From: an uncultured Mollicutes bacterium
GTDB lineage: Bacteria; Bacillota_I; Bacilli_A; RFN20; CAG-826
Assembly: GCA_900540395.1 (NCBI GenBank)
Contig: UQFQ01000001.1
Span: forward strand, 100,026 to 164,025
Direction of reading: 5' to 3'
Length of the DNA: 64,000 nucleotides
How positions within the stretch are numbered: position 1 is the first letter of the stretch; every line of letters begins with the position of its first letter. Below the pieces are notes generated by a model that did no database searches, was not told the DNA's origin, and saw only the letters and a list, made by a program, of their open reading frames with translations. Shown here one piece after another: positions 24,130 to 32,333 of the stretch. The position numbers were made by a program, and so were the translations under genes.

Positions 24130-25305
24130 ATGGAAAAACAATATAAAATAGGGACGGATGAGCAACAAGCTTATTTAAAAGACTATAATATAGCCCCTAA
24201 AGGTTGTGCGTTTTTAGAACCAGGTGTCGTAGCAAAAGATGCTAAAGAATTTGTCGCCTTTAACATCGCTAAATCTTTCTACCAAGTCTATCCTGAAGTA
24301 TTTAATTTGCCTTATATTGCTAAAAAGGTTGGATTAACAGCTGAAGAAGTCGGTAAAAGAATTAAAAGAATGTATGATGAAAAACTATTTATGTTAGTTT
24401 CAAATTCATATGTTGGAATAATGGGATTTGGACTTTATTATTGGGTAGTTAAGTTAAAGAAAGATACTACTAAAGAAGAAAGAGAAGAATTAACGAAGTG
24501 GTTCCAAGAAAATGATCAAATTTGCACTGGTTATATGATGGAAGAAGGTGGAGATTTTGATTATTTTAATGGCAATCATATGAGAAATTTAGATAATCTC
24601 ATTTGTGGCGTTTTAGATAAATTTAGAACAAATAGATGTGTTGAATATGTCCATATTCTTCCAATTAGAAGATTAGTTCGTGAATCTCACGTCAACATGT
24701 TCGATTGCAAAGAAGATTATCGTCATTATTTCTGGAGCGACGAACAATTAAAGAATGTTTTAAAGATGCAAAAGAAGATGGATAAATATGATTTTGCAAT
24801 CATTGATGCAATAAACAATTGTGAAAGTGTCGGAGATATGTTTGATTATGATGTTTTAGCCAAACTTTCTGGCTTAGACGCTAAAGAAATGAAAACTGAT
24901 ATCATGAAGATTGTTGATGAGCAAAAAACTATCATTCCAATGATTTATTTTAACTATGCTAGCCTTGGCTTAAAACTACATTTCTTTGTTGTATCACTTT
25001 TCCAAAATACTCCAACATATAGAGTTGAACAAATTTGTGATGAATTAGCAAAAGATCCTTCATTTGAAAACATCTTTGATTGCTGTGACGGGCATCATAA
25101 TTTTGTCTTATCAGCTTATGAAGGAATTACTGACATAGATAAAATTAGAGAAAAAATACTTAGCTATGGCGAGGTTATTGAAGTATTAGAGGCGAATTCT
25201 CCACGTCAATTTAGAAGATGGACATGTCGTTTAGATGATAAAAATGGTTTCTATGAGGAATGCATTTTTACCGATGATGTTTTACTTGATAGAAGTAAAG
25301 AATAG
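24130..25305 (+). CDS. Lrp/AsnC-like protein with two winged-helix/RAM-like repeats (putative)
   Basis: 391 residues from the ATG at 24130. The chain appears to contain two copies of a layout with a helix-turn-helix followed by an alpha/beta domain. One has LPYIAKKVGLTAEEVGKRIKRMYDEKLFM near residues 55-85, the other YDVLAKLSGLDAKEMKTDIMKIVDEQKTI near 240-270. The following segments (GLYYWVVKLKKDT, GLKLHFFVVSLF) look like ligand-binding beta strands of Lrp-type regulators. I am not certain of the family. It sits 12 bases before an acyl-CoA synthetase subunit and probably regulates or assists it. Confidence 0.55.
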   Translation: MEKQYKIGTDEQQAYLKDYNIAPKGCAFLEPGVVAKDAKEFVAFNIAKSFYQVYPEVFNLPYIAKKVGLTAEEVGKRIKRMYDEKLFMLVSNSYVGIMGFGLYYWVVKLKKDTTKEEREELTKWFQENDQICTGYMMEEGGDFDYFNGNHMRNLDNLICGVLDKFRTNRCVEYVHILPIRRLVRESHVNMFDCKEDYRHYFWSDEQLKNVLKMQKKMDKYDFAIIDAINNCESVGDMFDYDVLAKLSGLDAKEMKTDIMKIVDEQKTIIPMIYFNYASLGLKLHFFVVSLFQNTPTYRVEQICDELAKDPSFENIFDCCDGHHNFVLSAYEGITDIDKIREKILSYGEVIEVLEANSPRQFRRWTCRLDDKNGFYEECIFTDDVLLDRSKE

Positions 25306-25317
25306 GGGGTAAAGAGT

Positions 25318-26718
25318 ATGAAAATCGTAGAAGCAAGAGATTACGTTGTTAATAATTTAAAATATGCTTTAGACCCAAAATCCATTGCCGTTGTTGGTGC
25401 AAGTAGATATCCAACTAAGGTTGGCTATAAAGTTGTTTACGAGCTTATGAAATGGGGATTTAAAGGCAACATTTATCCTGTTAATCCTAGAGCTGACCAA
25501 ATTTTAGGTTTAAAGTGCTACCATACTTTAAAAGAAATTAATCAAAGTGTTGATTTAGTATTTGTTGCGGTTCCAGCTCACCTTGTTACTCAAATCGTCA
25601 ATGATGCAATTGCAATTAAAGCAAAGGTTTTAGTTGTTGCAACCAGTGCTTTTAAAGAAATTGGTAGACAAAAATTACAAGATGATATTGTCAATACTTG
25701 TAGAAAAGCTAAACTTCCATTTATTGGACCAAATCTTGTTGGCTTAGGTTCACCATATCATCATTTTAACTGTGGATTTATCCCTTATTTACCAGTTGAA
25801 GGCCCAATCGCCATGATTTCTCAATCTGGGGCAAATCTTTTAGCGGCATTAGGTACTAGCCAAGCTGACCATTTTGGAATGTCTTTCTTTGTAGGTCTAG
25901 GTAATAAAGCTGATGTAGATTTTTCAGAATTTATTGAATATGCTGGTCAAGACGAAAACACAAAATGTTTGGCTATTTATATTGAAGGTCTTGATTCTCC
26001 AGAAGCTTTCATTTCAAGTTGTAAGAAGGTGGATAAACCAATTGTCGTAATTAAAGTAGGAGGCAGTAAGATTGGTGTTAAAGCTGCTTTTGCCCATACT
26101 GCTAGTGAAAACCCAAATAGTGATGAGTATTATGATAAAGTTATAAAAGATGCTGGAGCAATTAGAGTTCAAACTTGGCAAGAATTCCTTGATGTATCTT
26201 TAGCACTTGGCTATATGCCTCCACTAAAAGGTGATAATGTCGTAATGATTACAAATGGTGGTGGAGCAGGTTTATTAAGTTGTGATCATTTTGAAAGACT
26301 TGGAATGCCTCTTCACGAATTAAAAGATATTTCACCAATGCTTGCTCAAAGAATTAGAGCTTATATGCCAATGTTTGGTTCGCCATTAAATCCTGTTGAT
26401 ATTTCTGGTACAGCAACCGTTATTCAATATAAAGGTGCTTTCCAACAAGCTTTGAGAGATCCAAATGTTCATGGTGTATTGGGAGCAATTTGTCCAACTG
26501 CTGTTACTGATGTTATAGGCGTAGCAAAAGCTGCCATTGAGGTTTATGAATCAACAAAAGAATTAAACAAACCATTTATTATGATTTGCCAAGGTGGTGA
26601 AGAGTGTCATGAAGCTATTAAATTATTAAGAGAACATGATATTCCTGCTTATCCAACAGCAGAACAAGCAGTTAATGCTATGGTTGCTTTATATAAATAC
26701 GGAAAAAGCAAAAAATAG
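25318..26718 (+). CDS. NDP-forming acyl-CoA synthetase, alpha-type subunit
   Basis: 466 residues. A CoA-binding Rossmann domain opens the protein (LDPKSIAVVGASRYPTKVGY near 25, IYPVNPRADQILGLKCYHTLKEI). Succinyl-CoA-ligase-like domains follow (IAMISQSGANLLAAL near 160). The phosphohistidine motif AAFAHTASENPNSDEYYDK near residue 257 matches the S-H-T-G-[AS] loop of ADP-forming acetyl-CoA synthetases, with Ala replacing Ser before the His and Ala replacing Gly. There is no ATP-grasp (beta) domain in the chain and none in neighbouring genes, so its partner is encoded elsewhere or it has another role. It forms an operon with the Lrp-like gene and has AGGGGG as ribosome binding site. Confidence 0.82.
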   Translation: MKIVEARDYVVNNLKYALDPKSIAVVGASRYPTKVGYKVVYELMKWGFKGNIYPVNPRADQILGLKCYHTLKEINQSVDLVFVAVPAHLVTQIVNDAIAIKAKVLVVATSAFKEIGRQKLQDDIVNTCRKAKLPFIGPNLVGLGSPYHHFNCGFIPYLPVEGPIAMISQSGANLLAALGTSQADHFGMSFFVGLGNKADVDFSEFIEYAGQDENTKCLAIYIEGLDSPEAFISSCKKVDKPIVVIKVGGSKIGVKAAFAHTASENPNSDEYYDKVIKDAGAIRVQTWQEFLDVSLALGYMPPLKGDNVVMITNGGGAGLLSCDHFERLGMPLHELKDISPMLAQRIRAYMPMFGSPLNPVDISGTATVIQYKGAFQQALRDPNVHGVLGAICPTAVTDVIGVAKAAIEVYESTKELNKPFIMICQGGEECHEAIKLLREHDIPAYPTAEQAVNAMVALYKYGKSKK

Positions 26719-26746
26719 AATAACCTTCTAAAGAATTTTTACTAGA

Positions 26747-26770
26747 GGCACTATCAATAGCGGTAGTGTC
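26747..26770. terminator. Terminator between convergent genes
   Basis: A 9-bp stem with two G-T pairs (26747-26755 with 26762-26770) and a six-base loop is followed by TTATTT. It separates the synthetase gene from the minus-strand regulator. Confidence 0.6.
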
Positions 26771-27382
26771 TTATTTAATGATTTTTAATTTATCGTTAAT
26801 AGCAATTGTTAATATTAAAGCAACTTGAATAGGAATCATTAAAAAGAATAAAGGCCAAATATTATATTCGATAAACTGGATATAACAGGCAGTTACAAGT
26901 GTCCAGAAAAATAAGCTTCTAACTATAAAGGTATATAATTTTTGTTTCCGAACTTTTGTAAATAGTAACATGACAATAGTGGTGGCAGGAATTGCCCAAA
27001 TGAATATTTGCCAATAGTTAATTTCTGAAAAAGTATATAAATAAACATAGATAATAACTGCAAGTATCCAAACAAAGGAGCAATATAAAAGTTCAATAAG
27101 TGAGTTGTTAATAATGACTTTTTTATTGAGGTGATTTATATATTTTATCTTCTCATCAAAGGATTGCTCACTAACTAAAAAGTCTAAAGTGACATTATAA
27201 AATTCACAAAGTTGATAAAGTGTTTGAATATCTGGGAGTGTATCTCCATTTTCCCATTTACTTATAGCTTTATCACTATATCCAAACTGCTCAGCAAGCT
27301 CAGTCTGAGTAATTTTTTTATTTTTCCTTAGATTTGCAAGGTTTTTTGCAATAATCTGTTTTATGTCTTTATCTTCTTGCAT
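26771..27382 (-). CDS. XRE-family regulator with membrane C-terminus
   Basis: 203 residues. Residues 10-70 form a Cro/CI helix-turn-helix (LANLRKNKKITQTELAEQFG, YSDKAISKWENGDTLPDIQT). Residues from about 95 form four hydrophobic segments, so it is a membrane-bound one-component regulator. On the minus strand it has a textbook promoter: TTGACA, 17 bases, TATCAT, then six bases to the ATG. There is no ribosome binding site, so the mRNA should be leaderless. It is divergent from the two secreted-protein genes at 27539, which it may control. Ligand unknown. Confidence 0.85.
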   Translation of the reverse strand: MQEDKDIKQIIAKNLANLRKNKKITQTELAEQFGYSDKAISKWENGDTLPDIQTLYQLCEFYNVTLDFLVSEQSFDEKIKYINHLNKKVIINNSLIELLYCSFVWILAVIIYVYLYTFSEINYWQIFIWAIPATTIVMLLFTKVRKQKLYTFIVRSLFFWTLVTACYIQFIEYNIWPLFFLMIPIQVALILTIAINDKLKIIK

Positions 27383-27388
27383 AAAAAT

Positions 27389-27417
27389 ATGATAAATAAT
27401 ACTTAAAAAAATGTCAA
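27389..27417 (-). promoter_or_regulatory. Consensus leaderless promoter
   Basis: On the minus strand TTGACA (27417-27412), a 17-base spacer, TATCAT (27394-27389), then six bases to the ATG at 27382. This is the clearest leaderless promoter in the window. Confidence 0.8.
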
Positions 27418-27426
27418 TTCTCTTAA

Positions 27427-27454
27427 AAAGAGAGTTCGAGATTAAACTCTCTTT
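27427..27454. promoter_or_regulatory. Perfect inverted repeat in a divergent promoter region
   Basis: AAAGAGAGTT (27427-27436) and AACTCTCTTT (27445-27454) form a 10-bp perfect repeat with an eight-base centre between the divergent genes at 27382 and 27539. It may be the operator of the XRE regulator (inference) or, on the minus strand, a terminator-like hairpin followed by T's. Confidence 0.4.
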
Positions 27455-27538
27455 AAAATTCTTTCACCTTATCGTGCTTTATTTTTGACTTATTGTTTAA
27501 ATAAATAAGGCTAAAAAGCCAAGTATGATTAAATTAAT

Positions 27539-28441
27539 ATGAATTCAAACAACGTTTTTAAAAAACCAACTAAGAGAACAGTGGTTACTTGTGTTGGATT
27601 GATTATTGCAATTTCAGTAGGAATTCTTGCCGGATTTTTTCTTGCTTTTGAATTATCTCCAAAAGGTGTTGACTATTCTGGGCTTGACGAAGATGGGTAT
27701 TCTGACGATCCACAAAAGTTATACGAAAGTTATCTCTCTAACCCAAAAGATCCAATGGAATATTCGCCTAACGATTTAGCTAATATCTCTATATATAAAT
27801 ATTCTTTAAATAAATATACAACTAGCACAGTAACGTCAGCCGCTAAATCATTAGGAGTTACTCAAACAACTCATGCCAAAAGTATTAAAAACGATACTGA
27901 ATTTTTTAATGAAAGCATTTCTGAATCTGCTTTTGTTAAAGTTGCTAAAAGATTCTATCAATCTAATGATGTAGTTGATATTTATGATGGAAGTATTGTT
28001 AGCGACTCTAATGGAATTAGTGGTGAATATCAAGAAAAAGAAGAATTTACTGTTGAACAATATGAAGAAACTTGGGGAAAGAATTTATCTCAACCTGTTA
28101 TCTATATTATTTCATCTAAAACAACCTTAGAAACTTCATCCATTACAACGAGCGATAATGGTTATACAATTTCTTTAGACTTAGATCCATTAACAAGTGT
28201 TATTCGCTATTCTAAGCAAATGATTCAAATGTCTAGTTTATCTAATGCTCCTGAATTTACTAAAGTTCATGTTGAGTTTGAAGTAGACAAGGATTTAAAT
28301 CTTTTGGAAATGAACGTGAGCGAAGCTTATTATGTCTGGGTTGTTGGAAAAAACTTCACAGAAGCCACATTAAATGAAAAATATACTATCTTAGATAGTG
28401 CACCTGAAATACCTACTATAGATGAGAAAGTTTACTTTTAA
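27539..28441 (+). CDS. Membrane-anchored extracytoplasmic protein, unknown
   Basis: 300 residues. A basic N-terminus is followed by one transmembrane segment (about residues 14-34, VVTCVGLIIAISVGILAGFF). The remaining 265 residues are an extracytoplasmic domain rich in Ser, Thr, Asp and Tyr with alternating beta strands. No enzyme motif or sortase signal was seen. A TATGAT box nine bases before the ATG suggests a nearly leaderless start. The next gene, for a much larger secreted protein, starts 15 bases later and the two probably function together on the surface. Confidence 0.65.
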   Translation: MNSNNVFKKPTKRTVVTCVGLIIAISVGILAGFFLAFELSPKGVDYSGLDEDGYSDDPQKLYESYLSNPKDPMEYSPNDLANISIYKYSLNKYTTSTVTSAAKSLGVTQTTHAKSIKNDTEFFNESISESAFVKVAKRFYQSNDVVDIYDGSIVSDSNGISGEYQEKEEFTVEQYEETWGKNLSQPVIYIISSKTTLETSSITTSDNGYTISLDLDPLTSVIRYSKQMIQMSSLSNAPEFTKVHVEFEVDKDLNLLEMNVSEAYYVWVVGKNFTEATLNEKYTILDSAPEIPTIDEKVYF

Positions 28442-28456
28442 GAGAGGGAAAGAACT

Positions 28457-31366
28457 ATGAAACCTATTTTTAAACAGATTATTTTATGGTCTAGTACACT
28501 TGTATTGACTACTGGTATTGCCTTTGCATCATTCTTTGATTATTCAAGCTTAAATAAAAATCAAGAAAACAATGGTGGAAATGGTAATAACAATGGCGGA
28601 GGACAAGTTGAAAACCCATTATCGCCTTCACAAAAATTGCTTAACAGTCTTATTAGTCTTGATGAAGCAACAATTGATGGTGGTATTGAAGTTACTTTTG
28701 ATAATAACACTGTTGATGTTAATGTCGATGGCAAATTAGGTCTTGATACTGCGAATATCGAAAACACTCGTTTTGAAGGTAATGTAGATGTTCAATTTAA
28801 CGGAATCAATTTTAAAGGTGCCATGAATTATTACGATGGCAAGATTTTCTTTGATTATCAAAATTCCAAACTTTTCTTAGAAACTGATTCCTTATTAAAT
28901 TTTGTCAACATGATTCCAAATTATGGAGTTGACGTTGCTTTACCTGAAGAATTAACTAACCTTGATATTAACAAAATCATGACCGATTTAGGTTCTATGG
29001 AACCAGAAAAAGTACCTGGAGGTTATTTTTTCAAATTATCTTTAAGTGACCAAATTGATTTATTGTTTAAAAGCGATGAAAACTACAACTTTATTGGTGT
29101 TAAAACAAATAAATTCTATTTTGAAGATACTTATATTTATTTAGATTTTGATGTTAATCAAGATTTAGAAGAATCTTTAACATTTACCGAACCAAATATA
29201 CTTTTATATCAAGATTTTGCCCCAACATTTGATTTGATTAATGTTTTATCCAATACATTCACCAAAGCAAATAATACTTTAAATTTGAAAGTTGCTATTT
29301 CAAATTTAGAAAACCCATATTTAACATTTGATGGTGATATCTCATATGATACAAGCTTATCAAGATTATCTTTTGATGGTAAAGTCATTGAAGAAAATTA
29401 TGATAGAACGCATTCTTTCAAATTAGGTATGCAAGATAATAACTTACTTGTTAATTACAATGCATTGAAGTTTAAAGTCGAAAATCAAAATATCATGGCT
29501 TTACTTGACTATGTTTTAAATAAAGTTGGTGATTCTGTATTAACTGACTCCTTAGGGAGTATGAGTGATATTCTTCAAAATAATGATATTTTAGGTATTC
29601 TTGATAATTTAAGTACAGTTAATAATGTCATTAAAAACATTGAAGTTAGTGATAGTACATTTATTGTAACACTAGATTTAGCTGTCTTAGGCATTGAAGC
29701 TAGTCAAATTGAAATTGAATTAGATTTTGATGCTAAAGCTTTCAAAGGAATTCAAATTAATGACTTAGCAATTGACGGATATAAAGTTAATATCGCTTTA
29801 ACAACTAAAGAATATTCACCAATTAATTTCAACATGTCTGAATATGTTGCTGTCGACCCAGCTTTATGCTTAGTAGACGCTTTCGAAAGTCTTTCTAAAG
29901 AAACAAGATTTAGATTAGATTTTAATGGTTCGGTAGATGACACTAGTGTAAATAATCAAGATTTAACAATTGGTGGCGGACTTCAATTTGATATCGATAA
30001 TCAATATGGCTATGGCGATTTAAATCTTGTTGATCCAACTTCTTATAACCACAATATTAGAGTCGATATGAGAAGTTATGATGAAATTCTCTTTACATAT
30101 AACGAAATCACAAAAGGTAGATTCTCTTCAAATTTCTTTACTGATGTTATTGATATGGTAAGTGAAATTTTAAATAACAAAGATGATCATTTTTATGAAT
30201 TATTTGGCGATTTATTAAATTCAATGTCTTCATTACCAATAATGGATGCAATTAACAGTAAAGATTACAGGAAGTTATTTGAAATTGGCTTAATTGATTC
30301 TTTCAATGTAACTTCAAATACAATTGAACTTGGATTAAAAGGTGGATTAATTGGAATTGATTCCACACTAAATCTTGTTATTGGGTTTAATGGCTTAGCT
30401 GAAAATGGCTCTAAAATTCTTGAATATCTAGAAGTAAAAGATTTTAAGTATGGTGAGAGCGTTTATGCATTAAAAATCAATCTTAATGAATATGATGATT
30501 CTCTTGAAGACGAAAGACTTGATCCATTTGATACTTATATCGATTTTGATAGTTTGGCAGTATTATTGAGACTTGGCATTAATACTTCCATTTATAATCA
30601 TTATCATTTTAGTGGGAATGCTGCTATTAGTATGCCTCTTCCTATTTTTGGGCCAATCAGTATCGATATTCCTATTGACGTCAAAGTTTTAAATGAAAAA
30701 GGCAATGTTAGTTTAGCCGTTGAACTTTCAAGTATTCCTAAAATTCCTTTTGTTAACGATGGAGAATCTGGACATCACAGCGTCAGTAATATTAGATCCA
30801 GTTTGTATATGAAAGATGGAATGTTCTATCTTTATAGAGCATATGATTATAAAGATGGTATTATCTTAGGAAATAAAAAAACATACGAGACTTATGTTAA
30901 AACAGACACCAATGACTTCTTTGACAATATAGTTGTTTACTTATGTCAAACTTTATTAGGTTTTAATGATTCAATAATGGATAAGATTATTGGCGATGGT
31001 AGTTCTGATGATTCTGGTTCAACTGAAGATTCAACTATTCATTATGAAAACTTATTAAGTGACTATTCTTACAATAACGTAAGTGAAACGCCTTACTTTA
31101 ATATTGGTATCAACATGTATGAATTAACAAAAATGAAAATGTTTGATGACTTAAATCTTAAAGTTCTTGTTAACGATGAGACAAAGACATTAAGTGGAAT
31201 TGATGTTAATATGAACATGAACGTCTTGCTTACTATTGCATTAGGTGCAAAACTTGATTTGGTAAACCTTGGAGAAGAATTTACACTCGATAAAATGAAC
31301 AGTTATTTAGAAACACATAAAGACGATACGCTTTATCAAATTTATGAAGTTTCTAAAGATCGTTAA
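28457..31366 (+). CDS. Large secreted protein with SipW-like signal, unknown
   Basis: 969 residues. The signal peptide (FKQIILWSSTLVLTTGIAFASFFD) has the T-G-[IF]-A-[FT]-A-[SF] ending typical of SipW-dependent precursors elsewhere in this window, though it could also be cut by an ordinary peptidase. A Gly/Asn-rich linker follows (about 35-55). The rest is a long array of amphipathic beta strands with repeated V-x-[FVL]-x-G-x-[LV] elements and phrases such as MNYYDGKIFFDY, reminiscent of LolA/LppX-like half-barrels in tandem. There is no C-terminal anchor or LPXTG motif. The strand pattern suggests several repeated lipid- or ligand-binding-like modules, but this is inference. AGAGAGGGAAAG precedes the ATG. 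Confidence 0.6.
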   Translation: MKPIFKQIILWSSTLVLTTGIAFASFFDYSSLNKNQENNGGNGNNNGGGQVENPLSPSQKLLNSLISLDEATIDGGIEVTFDNNTVDVNVDGKLGLDTANIENTRFEGNVDVQFNGINFKGAMNYYDGKIFFDYQNSKLFLETDSLLNFVNMIPNYGVDVALPEELTNLDINKIMTDLGSMEPEKVPGGYFFKLSLSDQIDLLFKSDENYNFIGVKTNKFYFEDTYIYLDFDVNQDLEESLTFTEPNILLYQDFAPTFDLINVLSNTFTKANNTLNLKVAISNLENPYLTFDGDISYDTSLSRLSFDGKVIEENYDRTHSFKLGMQDNNLLVNYNALKFKVENQNIMALLDYVLNKVGDSVLTDSLGSMSDILQNNDILGILDNLSTVNNVIKNIEVSDSTFIVTLDLAVLGIEASQIEIELDFDAKAFKGIQINDLAIDGYKVNIALTTKEYSPINFNMSEYVAVDPALCLVDAFESLSKETRFRLDFNGSVDDTSVNNQDLTIGGGLQFDIDNQYGYGDLNLVDPTSYNHNIRVDMRSYDEILFTYNEITKGRFSSNFFTDVIDMVSEILNNKDDHFYELFGDLLNSMSSLPIMDAINSKDYRKLFEIGLIDSFNVTSNTIELGLKGGLIGIDSTLNLVIGFNGLAENGSKILEYLEVKDFKYGESVYALKINLNEYDDSLEDERLDPFDTYIDFDSLAVLLRLGINTSIYNHYHFSGNAAISMPLPIFGPISIDIPIDVKVLNEKGNVSLAVELSSIPKIPFVNDGESGHHSVSNIRSSLYMKDGMFYLYRAYDYKDGIILGNKKTYETYVKTDTNDFFDNIVVYLCQTLLGFNDSIMDKIIGDGSSDDSGSTEDSTIHYENLLSDYSYNNVSETPYFNIGINMYELTKMKMFDDLNLKVLVNDETKTLSGIDVNMNMNVLLTIALGAKLDLVNLGEEFTLDKMNSYLETHKDDTLYQIYEVSKDR

Positions 31367-31383
31367 TTCAAAGCAGAGCAAAG

Positions 31384-31417
31384 GCAATCGTTATTAACCT
31401 AGCGGTTGCTTTTTTTA
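31384..31417 (+). terminator. Rho-independent terminator
   Basis: GCAATCG (31384-31390) pairs with CGGTTGC (31403-31409, one G-T pair) and is followed by eight T's, 18 bases after the stop of the large secreted protein gene. Confidence 0.8.
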
Positions 31418-31468
31418 TGCAATTAAATAAATCTTTAAAAATAAATTAAGCCAAGAGACAAAATTTAA

Positions 31469-31474
31469 TATAAT
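31469..31474 (+). promoter_or_regulatory. -10 box of the nucleoside phosphorylase operon
   Basis: TATAAT, 30 bases before the ATG at 31504; AGAGGAT serves as ribosome binding site. Confidence 0.5.
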
Positions 31475-31503
31475 AAACAAGGAAGAACCAAGAGGATAAG
31501 TGA

Positions 31504-32331
31504 ATGATATTAAAATACAATGATTATTTGAAAATGGTAGAAAAAGTAAGAGAAGTTACCGATTTTAAGCCATTAATTGGAGTGGTGCTTGGAACTGGTT
31601 TAGGAAGCTTTATTGATAAAATAGATGTAAAAGCATCAATTTATTATAAAGATATTCCTAATTTACCAATCTCAACAAATCCCGCTCATCAAAGTAGATA
31701 TGTATTTGGCTATTATAAGGGAATTCCTTGTGTTTTTATGCAAGGTAGAGTGCATTATTATGAAGGCTTTGACGCAGAAGAAGTCATTAGACCAATTCGC
31801 TTAATGGGAGCACTTGGTATAAAAAAACTAATTTTAACTAATGCAGCTGGTGGTATTAATTTTGACTATAAACCAGGTGATTTCATGCTCATTAAAGATC
31901 ATATAGATTGCTTTATTCCTTCTCCATTAAGAGGAGAAAACGATAATGCTATTGGAACTCGCTTTCCTGATATGTCTGATCCTTATAACTCAGTCCTTGT
32001 TGATAAAGTTTTTCTTAAGGCTAAGGAATTAAATCTACCTATTCATAAAGGCGTTTTCATTCAATATCTAGGTCCTCAATTTGAGACAAAAGCCTTGATT
32101 AAAGCTTTTCGAAATATGGGGGCTGATGCTTGTGGAATGTCAACAGCAATCGAAGCGGTTGCTTCTAATCACATGAATATCAAGACTATTGCAATTTCTT
32201 TTATTTCTAATATGGCATGCGGTATTGAAAATAAGAAGATAACTGATGAGGAAGTAGTTATTGAAGCTAAAAAATCCGAAATCAATTTTACAAAGTTACT
32301 TGGCGAAGCGATTGAAATAGTTAGTGAATAA
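31504..32331 (+). CDS. punA: Purine-nucleoside phosphorylase (trimeric type)
   Basis: 275 residues, full length for the PNP/MTAP family that splits purine nucleosides with phosphate to free base and ribose 1-phosphate. Visible motifs: GVVLGTGLGSFIDKI (phosphate loop), NPAHQSRYVFGYYKG, MQGRVHYYEGF (normally Q-G-R-[FV]-H-x-Y-E-G), ILTNAAGGIN, QYLGPQFETKALIKA (the G-P-x-[FY]-E-T base-site loop), GADACGMSTAIEAVA and the closing S-[FL]-I-[ST]-N segment. It is cytoplasmic and part of purine salvage. It is two bases upstream of a carboxylesterase gene and co-transcribed with it. Confidence 0.92.
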   Translation: MILKYNDYLKMVEKVREVTDFKPLIGVVLGTGLGSFIDKIDVKASIYYKDIPNLPISTNPAHQSRYVFGYYKGIPCVFMQGRVHYYEGFDAEEVIRPIRLMGALGIKKLILTNAAGGINFDYKPGDFMLIKDHIDCFIPSPLRGENDNAIGTRFPDMSDPYNSVLVDKVFLKAKELNLPIHKGVFIQYLGPQFETKALIKAFRNMGADACGMSTAIEAVASNHMNIKTIAISFISNMACGIENKKITDEEVVIEAKKSEINFTKLLGEAIEIVSE

Positions 32332-32333
32332 GT

